Below the pieces are notes generated by a model, which was not told the DNA's origin, made no database searches, and saw only the letters and a program-made list of their open reading frames with translations. Shown here piece after piece: positions 58,712 to 64,000 of a stretch of 64,000 bases of DNA (within the stretch, counting starts at the first letter, position 1; each line of letters begins with the position of its first letter). The translations under genes were made by a program, and so were the position numbers. Location of the stretch: assembly GCF_031455195.1 (NCBI RefSeq), contig NZ_JAVDSH010000002.1, positions 744,001-808,000 on the forward strand, in the 5' to 3' direction. Source of the stretch: Arthrobacter nitroguajacolicus_D (GTDB taxonomy: Bacteria; Actinomycetota; Actinomycetes; Actinomycetales; Micrococcaceae).

Positions 58712-60209
58712 TCCCGGCGGCTGAAACAGGACGCTTGGCTGCGGCCCGCCACAGATGCATGGTCGCGTAGGAGCGCCACGGGCTGACTTCGCTGAAATCG
58801 GTGCTGAGCCCCGAGCGAGTCGGCAGGACTTTCAATCCGTTCCGCACGGCGGCGTCGTTGGCAAGGAAGACATTGGGGGCGCCAAGCACGCGCATGGCCA
58901 CATACCCGACCGTCCATGGCCCCACGCCCGGCAGGGGGAGCAGTTTGCGTTCGAGGCTTTCAAAGTCGTCGCCATACCCGAAATCAAGTTTCCCCGTGGC
59001 CATTGCTTCGCTGGCTGCCATGATCGAGTCGATCCGGCGCTGGGGTCCGCGAAGCAGTGCCCGACCTTTTTCGGCGAGTTCCGCCGTCGTCGGAAACAGC
59101 CTCTCCAGCCCCGGCCGGGACCCTTCCGCGGTGGAGCCCGCGGCCGAGAGCTGGGTCAGTGCGGTGCGGGCGGCGGCCACGGTGATCTGTTGGCCGATCA
59201 TGGCCCTTACCAGCAGTTCCTGGGGGTCCACAGCTCCGGGCACCCGGATTCCCGGGATCGTAGTGACACTTGCCGCGAGACGGGGGTCCGCGGCGAGGGC
59301 GTCATCGATCGCCTGCGGATCAGCGTCCAGGTCGAACAGCCTCCGGACGCGGCTCAAGAGGGTGGGGAGGTCGTGCAGGTCCACGGTGCTCGCCTTGAGC
59401 TGCAAAAATCCGCCAGGCGAGGAGGGCTTGTAGGAAACCGAGAACGACGCGGTACCCCGGGGGAGACGCAGCGTCCTCGCATAGGTCCTGGTTCCGTCCT
59501 CTAACGTGGCCGCATCTTCGATGCCTGGAATGGCGCGAACTGCGAGGAAATCGAAAATCCCGGAATCGAACGGTTCTCTGCAGGGCAGGTTCAGTGTCAG
59601 CGCCGCAGGAGCTACGCCCGGTGCTGCCCCAGCACCCCGGCGTTGCGCGGACTTTGCGCCGGTGGCGCGCATCGCCGTCGGGGTCATGGCGAACACTTCG
59701 CCGATAGTTTCGTTGAATTGCCGCACACTGTTGAATCCGGACGCGAAGGCAACGTCCGCGAGCAGCATGTCCGTTGAGACCAGCAACGTCCTGGCCGTCT
59801 GCGCCCTGCTGGCCCGTGCAAGCGAGAGGGGACCGGCGCCAAGTTCGTGGCTGAGTATGCGGTTGAGCTGCCGGGCGGAGTAGCCCAGCCGGCGCGCCAG
59901 ACCGTCGACGCCCTCGCGGGTGATAACGCCGTCGTTGATGAGCCGCATTGCCCGGCCGGCGACGTCCGAGCGGATATTCCACGCAGGCGTTCCGGGGACT
60001 GCCTCAGGGATGCAGCGCTTGCATGCACGGTAACCGGCCTCGTGAGCAGCAGCTGACGTCTCATAGAACGTGACGTTCTCGGCTTTCGGCGTCCGGGCGG
60101 GGCACGACGGCCGGCAATAGATGCCGGTGGAGCTGACAGCAGTGAAGAATTGGCCGTCGAACCGGATGTCGCGGGCGTCGATTGCCCTGTAGCGCTGCCA
60201 GAAGTCCAT
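58707..60209 (-). CDS. Ada-AlkA fusion: methyl-acceptor/AraC regulator with 3-methyladenine glycosylase
   Basis: 500 residues in three parts. Part one is an Ada zinc domain with Cys32, Cys36, Cys63 and Cys66 (YCRPSCPART, ACKRCIP). Part two is an AraC helix-turn-helix (about 85-190: VDGLARRLGYSARQLNRIL, VAFASGFNSVRQFN). Part three is an AlkA HhH-GPD glycosylase (about 205-490), with GVGPWTVGYVAMR and the catalytic Asp in VFLANDAAVR. It likely senses methylphosphotriesters and excises alkylated bases. It lacks the C-terminal O6-methyltransferase of Ada. It is divergent from the AAG glycosylase gene. Confidence 0.92.
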   Translation of the reverse strand: MDFWQRYRAIDARDIRFDGQFFTAVSSTGIYCRPSCPARTPKAENVTFYETSAAAHEAGYRACKRCIPEAVPGTPAWNIRSDVAGRAMRLINDGVITREGVDGLARRLGYSARQLNRILSHELGAGPLSLARASRAQTARTLLVSTDMLLADVAFASGFNSVRQFNETIGEVFAMTPTAMRATGAKSAQRRGAGAAPGVAPAALTLNLPCREPFDSGIFDFLAVRAIPGIEDAATLEDGTRTYARTLRLPRGTASFSVSYKPSSPGGFLQLKASTVDLHDLPTLLSRVRRLFDLDADPQAIDDALAADPRLAASVTTIPGIRVPGAVDPQELLVRAMIGQQITVAAARTALTQLSAAGSTAEGSRPGLERLFPTTAELAEKGRALLRGPQRRIDSIMAASEAMATGKLDFGYGDDFESLERKLLPLPGVGPWTVGYVAMRVLGAPNVFLANDAAVRNGLKVLPTRSGLSTDFSEVSPWRSYATMHLWRAAAKRPVSAAGK

Positions 60210-60279
60210 GGCTCCATCCTGCCAGCGGGCCAGGGCAAGTTCTAGCGGAAATCGGACATGGCCGTCGGCGCGACTTTGC

Positions 60280-60285
60280 TAGGGT
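60280..60285 (+). promoter_or_regulatory. Leaderless -10 element of the AAG gene
   Basis: TAGGGT ends 6 nt before the ATG at 60292. Confidence 0.55.
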
Positions 60286-60291
60286 CTGGGC

Positions 60292-60960
60292 ATGAGTCCG
60301 TCCGTGGAGAATTATGTTCTCGAGCCAATCAAGGTCCGTGAATTCCTTGCCGGCGATCCCCGTGTCATCGCTCCTCTGATCCTCGGGGCCGTCCTGACGC
60401 ACCGCTCCGAAGCCGGTCCCGTCTCGGTCCGGCTCACGGAGGTGGAGGCCTACATGGGACCACGGGATTCGGAACACCCGGACCCCGGATCCCATACCTT
60501 TGGCGGCCCCACACCCAGGAACGCACCCATGTTCGGCCCGGCCGGGTTCCTCTACGTCTATTTCACCTACGGCATGCATTACTGCGCCAACATCGTCTGC
60601 GGCCCGGACGGCGCTGCTTCCGCGCTGCTTCTGCGAGCGGGCGAGATCGTGGAAGGCGACGGGCTCGCCGCCGTCCGGAGGCCTGCTTCCAAGGCGCACA
60701 AGGATTTGGCCAGCGGACCTGCCAGGCTAGCCTCAGCCCTGGGACTTACGACGGCGGACACCGGCCGTGACGCGCTCGCGGAACCGTTCAGCCTCTGGTT
60801 GCCCAGGACACCTGCAGCTGCAGTGGCCAGTGGGCCCAGGGTGGGGGTTGCCGGACCGGGAGGAAGCACCGAGTATCCATGGCGTTTTTGGATCGAGGAT
60901 GATCCCACGGTGTCGCGTTACAAGGCAGCAAAGGCTCGTAACCGCACGCCTGCTACCTGA
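60292..60960 (+). CDS. 3-methyladenine DNA glycosylase, AAG/MPG family
   Basis: A 222-residue monofunctional glycosylase of the mammalian AAG type, unrelated in fold to AlkA. VRLTEVEAYMGPRDSEHP (about 46-63) carries the catalytic Glu; TPRNAPMFGPAGFLYVYFTYGMHYC and NIVCGPDG follow. It removes alkylated and deaminated purines. Head-to-head placement with the Ada-AlkA gene suggests joint control by that regulator (inference). Confidence 0.93.
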   Translation: MSPSVENYVLEPIKVREFLAGDPRVIAPLILGAVLTHRSEAGPVSVRLTEVEAYMGPRDSEHPDPGSHTFGGPTPRNAPMFGPAGFLYVYFTYGMHYCANIVCGPDGAASALLLRAGEIVEGDGLAAVRRPASKAHKDLASGPARLASALGLTTADTGRDALAEPFSLWLPRTPAAAVASGPRVGVAGPGGSTEYPWRFWIEDDPTVSRYKAAKARNRTPAT

Positions 60961-61008
60961 CGTAATCCGCCAGGTGACTTCAACCCCACACGTTTACTGA
61001 AATCGCTG

Positions 61009-61014
61009 TAGAAT
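61009..61014 (+). promoter_or_regulatory. -10 element of the HelD-type gene
   Basis: TAGAAT implies a start near 61021 and a leader of about 30 nt. AGGGG (61036-61040) lies 10 nt before the ATG. I see no rifampicin-associated element. Confidence 0.5.
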
Positions 61015-61050
61015 GGTAGGTCTGTCTTTTGCGATAGGGGTTACGGTTCG

Positions 61051-63279
61051 ATGCACGACGCTGATTTGGTCCACGAGCAGGAATATGTGGCTGGGCTGTA
61101 CGCCCGGCTCGATGAGCTGCGCGCAGAAAAGCGCGCCCAGCTGGCGCAGGTGCGCAAGGCCGGAGCGGTGGGAACCATGCAGAACGTTTCCGAACGTGAC
61201 GCGTTCGCTGCACTGTACGAAGACCGCCTGGCACAGCTCGACGCCGTCGATGACCGTCTGGTGTTCGGTCGGCTGGATCTGGACTCCGGGGAGGCCCAGT
61301 ACATCGGCCGCATTGGCCTGTCCACGGCCGACCTTCAACGGCTCATGGTTGACTGGCGTGCTCCTGAAGCCGGCCACTTCTACCAGGCGACCGCCTTTGA
61401 CCGCCAAGGCGTGCGCCGTCGTCGACACTTGATCCTGCAAGGCCGGGACGTCAAGGCGATCGAAGACGACGTCCTGGACGCCGGCATGCTCGCCGATAAC
61501 GACTCCCTCCAGGGCGAGGGCGCCCTTCTGGCGGCACTGAACTCCAAACGCACGGGCCGCATGTCGGACATTGTGGGTACCATCCAGTCCGAACAGGACC
61601 GGATCATCCGCTCCTCCATCTCCGGCGCCCTGGTGGTCCAGGGCGGTCCCGGCACTGGCAAGACTGCCGTTGCCCTGCACCGTGCTGCCTACCTGCTGTA
61701 CACGCACCGGGATCGGCTCAAGAGCGCCGGCGTCCTGCTGGTTGGCCCGTCGTCGTCGTTCATGCACTACATCGAACGCGTGCTGCCCTCGCTGGGTGAA
61801 ACCGGCGTGGTGATGGCCAGCCTGGGCCGCTTGATGCCCGGTATCAACGCCGTTCCCGAGGAAGACGCGGATGTTGCTGCCCTCAAGGGCAAACTGGATA
61901 TGGCCAAAGTTGTTGCCAATGCTGTGGCCAACCGGCAACGGACTCCCGCCGAAGACCGCATCCTGGAAGTTGATTCCCGGAAGCTCACCCTGACGGTCCG
62001 CCAGGTACGTCGTGCCCGCGAAAAGGCGCGGGCAACGGGCAAGCCGCACAACGAAGCCAGGCTCACATTCGTCAAGATCCTCCTTCGCGAGCTCACCGAG
62101 CAGTTGACGGACCTCGTCGAAGAATCGAACATCGGCAACAACGCTGACCGCGCATACCTCGCCGAAGACGTCCGCTCCGCACGCGATGTCCGCATCGCGT
62201 TGAATCTCTGCTGGATGCCGATGACGCCGGAGAAACTGATCTCCGAGCTGTTCAGCAAGCCCGCCATCCTTGAGGCTTGCACTCCGGACCTTACGCCTGA
62301 GCAGCGCGCACTCCTGCAGCGGCCCGTTGATGCCCCGTGGACCGAAGCGGACGTTCCGTTGCTGGACGAAGCGGCCGAGCTGCTGGGTGAACTTGACCCG
62401 GCCGCCGGCAGGGGATTGGCCCAGCAGGAAGCAGATCGGGCCCGCGACCTTGCCAACGCCAAGCAGACCCTTGCCAACATGGAAGCCATGGGAGTGGATG
62501 TCCTGGTGACCGCCGAGGAGCTTGCCGAGCAGAACCAGGAGCGCGAGGGACGCCTGACGGCAGCCGAGCGTGCCACCAGCGACCGTTCATGGGCATTTGG
62601 CCACATCGTGGTTGACGAAGCCCAGGAACTCTCACCGATGCAGTGGCGCCTCCTGGTGCGGCGGTGCCCCCTGAAGTCGTTCACCATTGTGGGTGACATC
62701 GCCCAGACGAGCGCCGCGGCCGGCGCCAATTCGTGGCAAAGTGCCCTGGCGCCGTCGTTCGGTGACCGTTGGACGCTGGAAGAACTCACCGTCAACTACC
62801 GCACGCCGTCGCAGATCGCGGAGGCCGCCGTCCGTATGGCCAACCGGGCAGGCCTTGTGGTCTCGGCCCCCAAGGCCGTCCGCGAGGGCAAATGGTCGCC
62901 CATTGTGGACCGCGTGGACTCGGACGGCATTGTGCGGCGCCTGGTCGAGGTCCTGCCGGAGGAAGTGGAAGCGATCGACGGCGGCCTGCTGGCTGTGATT
63001 GCCGATGGCCCCTTGCTGCCGCAGGCCACCGCTGCCTTGCGGGAAGTCTACGGACGCCGTATCGGATCCGGTGCCGGCAGCTACGAGCAGGACATCGTGG
63101 TGATCAGCCCCAAGGAAGCCAAGGGCCTGGAATTCGACGGTGTTGTGGTCCTGGAACCGGCAGCCATGCTGAACCATGAACACGGCAAGGTGGGCGACCT
63201 CTACGTCGCCATGACGCGAGCTACCCAGCGTCTGCGCCTGATCGCTGCCGCTCCGGTACCGGCCGGCATTGAGCGCTAG
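61051..63279 (+). CDS. HelD/HelR-family RNA polymerase-recycling ATPase
   Basis: A 742-residue UvrD/Rep-like superfamily 1 motor. An N-terminal coiled coil (about 5-50) would enter the RNA polymerase secondary channel. Walker A is QGGPGTGKTAVAL (about 197-209), Walker B is VVDEAQELSPMQW (about 519), and motif VI is YVAMTRATQRLRL (about 718). The SF1-specific insertion lies between. HelD proteins pull stalled polymerase off DNA, and actinobacterial HelR forms can confer rifampicin tolerance; whether this one does is not decidable from sequence. Confidence 0.9.
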   Translation: MHDADLVHEQEYVAGLYARLDELRAEKRAQLAQVRKAGAVGTMQNVSERDAFAALYEDRLAQLDAVDDRLVFGRLDLDSGEAQYIGRIGLSTADLQRLMVDWRAPEAGHFYQATAFDRQGVRRRRHLILQGRDVKAIEDDVLDAGMLADNDSLQGEGALLAALNSKRTGRMSDIVGTIQSEQDRIIRSSISGALVVQGGPGTGKTAVALHRAAYLLYTHRDRLKSAGVLLVGPSSSFMHYIERVLPSLGETGVVMASLGRLMPGINAVPEEDADVAALKGKLDMAKVVANAVANRQRTPAEDRILEVDSRKLTLTVRQVRRAREKARATGKPHNEARLTFVKILLRELTEQLTDLVEESNIGNNADRAYLAEDVRSARDVRIALNLCWMPMTPEKLISELFSKPAILEACTPDLTPEQRALLQRPVDAPWTEADVPLLDEAAELLGELDPAAGRGLAQQEADRARDLANAKQTLANMEAMGVDVLVTAEELAEQNQEREGRLTAAERATSDRSWAFGHIVVDEAQELSPMQWRLLVRRCPLKSFTIVGDIAQTSAAAGANSWQSALAPSFGDRWTLEELTVNYRTPSQIAEAAVRMANRAGLVVSAPKAVREGKWSPIVDRVDSDGIVRRLVEVLPEEVEAIDGGLLAVIADGPLLPQATAALREVYGRRIGSGAGSYEQDIVVISPKEAKGLEFDGVVVLEPAAMLNHEHGKVGDLYVAMTRATQRLRLIAAAPVPAGIER

Positions 63280-63303
63280 GCAAAACGGGACCTGCAATCC
63301 TGC

Positions 63304-63309
63304 TAACTT
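63304..63309 (+). promoter_or_regulatory. Leaderless -10 element of tyrS
   Basis: TAACTT ends 7 nt before the GTG at 63317. Confidence 0.5.
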
Positions 63310-63316
63310 AGATCTC

Positions 63317-64000
63317 GTGTCACACGTAAACAACCTCGAGTCCCAGCACAACGATCCCGCCTTTGCCAACGTCTGGCAGGAGCTCAAATGGCGCGGCTTG
63401 GTCCACGTTTCCACTGATGAAACTGAACTGGAAAAGCTGCTCGCCGGGGACCCGATCACGTATTACTGTGGCTTCGATCCCACCGCACCGTCGCTGCACC
63501 TGGGCAACCTCGTTCAGTTGTTGGTCATGCGCCGCCTCCAGTTGGCCGGCCACAAGCCGCTCGGCCTGGTCGGTGGCTCCACCGGCCTGATTGGTGACCC
63601 ACGCCCGACGGCGGAACGCACCTTGAACACCAAGGACACCGTTGCAGAGTGGGTCGGCTACCTTCAAGGCCAGGTGCGCCGCTTCCTGAGCTTCGAGGGC
63701 GAGAACCCCGCGCGCATGGTCAATAACCTTGACTGGACCGCACCGCTGAGCGCCATCGATTTCCTGCGTGAAATTGGAAAGCACTTCCGTGTGGGCACCA
63801 TGCTCCGCAAGGATGCTGTCGCTTCACGCCTGAACTCCGACGAAGGCATCAGCTACACCGAGTTCAGCTACCAGATCCTGCAGGGCATGGACTACCTCCA
63901 GCTCTTCCGCGACTACGGTTGCGCACTGCAGACCGGCGGCTCGGACCAGTGGGGCAACCTCACCAGCGGTACGGAACTCATCCGGAAGGTCGAGGGCAAG
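63317..64000 (+). CDS. tyrS: Tyrosine-tRNA ligase, N-terminal part (3' end outside window)
   Basis: The frame runs open to the window end (228 codons). The class I HIGH motif appears as PSLHLGNL after YYCGFDPTA (about residues 49-64). GSTGLIGDP and the tyrosine-binding YTEFSYQILQGMDY and GGSDQWGN are intact. The KMSKS loop is beyond the window. The GTG start has no ribosome site and fits a leaderless mRNA. Confidence 0.95.
   Translation, partial: MSHVNNLESQHNDPAFANVWQELKWRGLVHVSTDETELEKLLAGDPITYYCGFDPTAPSLHLGNLVQLLVMRRLQLAGHKPLGLVGGSTGLIGDPRPTAERTLNTKDTVAEWVGYLQGQVRRFLSFEGENPARMVNNLDWTAPLSAIDFLREIGKHFRVGTMLRKDAVASRLNSDEGISYTEFSYQILQGMDYLQLFRDYGCALQTGGSDQWGNLTSGTELIRKVEGK

Noticed and set aside
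60961..61050. Rifampicin-associated element upstream of the HelD-type gene
   Set aside because: The known inverted-repeat motif is not present in this stretch.
1..64000. CRISPR arrays, insertion sequences, prophage, tRNA or rRNA genes
   Set aside because: No regularly spaced repeats, transposase or integrase genes, or cloverleaf sequences were found; the only tandem array is the three-copy 32-bp repeat at 58621.

Overview
This is a contiguous piece of a high-GC actinobacterial chromosome, most likely Arthrobacter or Paenarthrobacter (Micrococcaceae). The basis is gene content and order: pgsA-cinA-clgR, recA-recX-miaB-miaA-dapF, lexA divergent from a LysM cell-division inhibitor, a PriA-type HisA, a mycothiol-dependent family protein, and an Arg operon in the order argCJBDFR-argGH. 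There are no phage genes, insertion sequences, CRISPR arrays, rRNA or tRNA genes. It is core chromosome with a few accessory islands.

Layout. 1-5.7 kb: RNase J (3' part), FtsK, PgsA, CinA, ClgR. 5.8-12.5 kb: MarR regulator, DUF3046, then recA-recX-miaB-miaA-dapF and a convergent methyltransferase. 12.6-18.1 kb: hflX behind a long leader with a six-codon leaderless mini-ORF, dinG, then lexA divergent from a LysM SOS inhibitor across a region rich in LexA-type boxes. 18.2-24.4 kb: hisC-hisB-hisH-(52-aa membrane protein)-priA, an SseB protein, an MFS carrier and a convergent DUF1844 gene. 24.5-28.9 kb: infC-rpmI-rplT with a structured leader and an AUU start, an rRNA methyltransferase and a CDF transporter. 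29-33.7 kb: MFS carrier, NUDIX hydrolase, an SOS-box-controlled radical SAM protein (Rv2578c type), pyroglutamyl peptidase, a SIMPL protein and a small HExxH protein. 33.8-38.5 kb: pheST and a secreted serine protease. 38.6-41.3 kb: nitrilase divergent from a LysR regulator, then a Sfp-type phosphopantetheinyl transferase.

41.3-46.7 kb holds the most interesting locus: a Pls/PosA-type single-module NRPS (adenylation, carrier, six membrane segments, three tandem soluble domains). Its adenylation pocket reads as lysine-like. An M1 metallopeptidase lies 12 bp downstream and the convergent phosphopantetheinyl transferase follows. Together they look like a cassette for making, trimming and activating an epsilon-poly-L-lysine-type cationic homopolymer.

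46.8-49 kb: quinone oxidoreductase and fatty acid desaturase. 49-57.8 kb: the full arginine regulon cluster with ARG-box-like sites. 57.9-64 kb: DinB/mycothiol family protein, a 3 x 32 bp tandem repeat, head-to-head alkylation-repair glycosylases (Ada-AlkA and AAG), a HelD-type RNA polymerase motor and the 5' part of tyrS.

A recurring feature is leaderless transcription: at least a dozen genes carry a TANNNT -10 hexamer ending 6-7 nt before the start codon. This was used to choose starts. All starts, domains and functions are read from sequence only; no database search was run.
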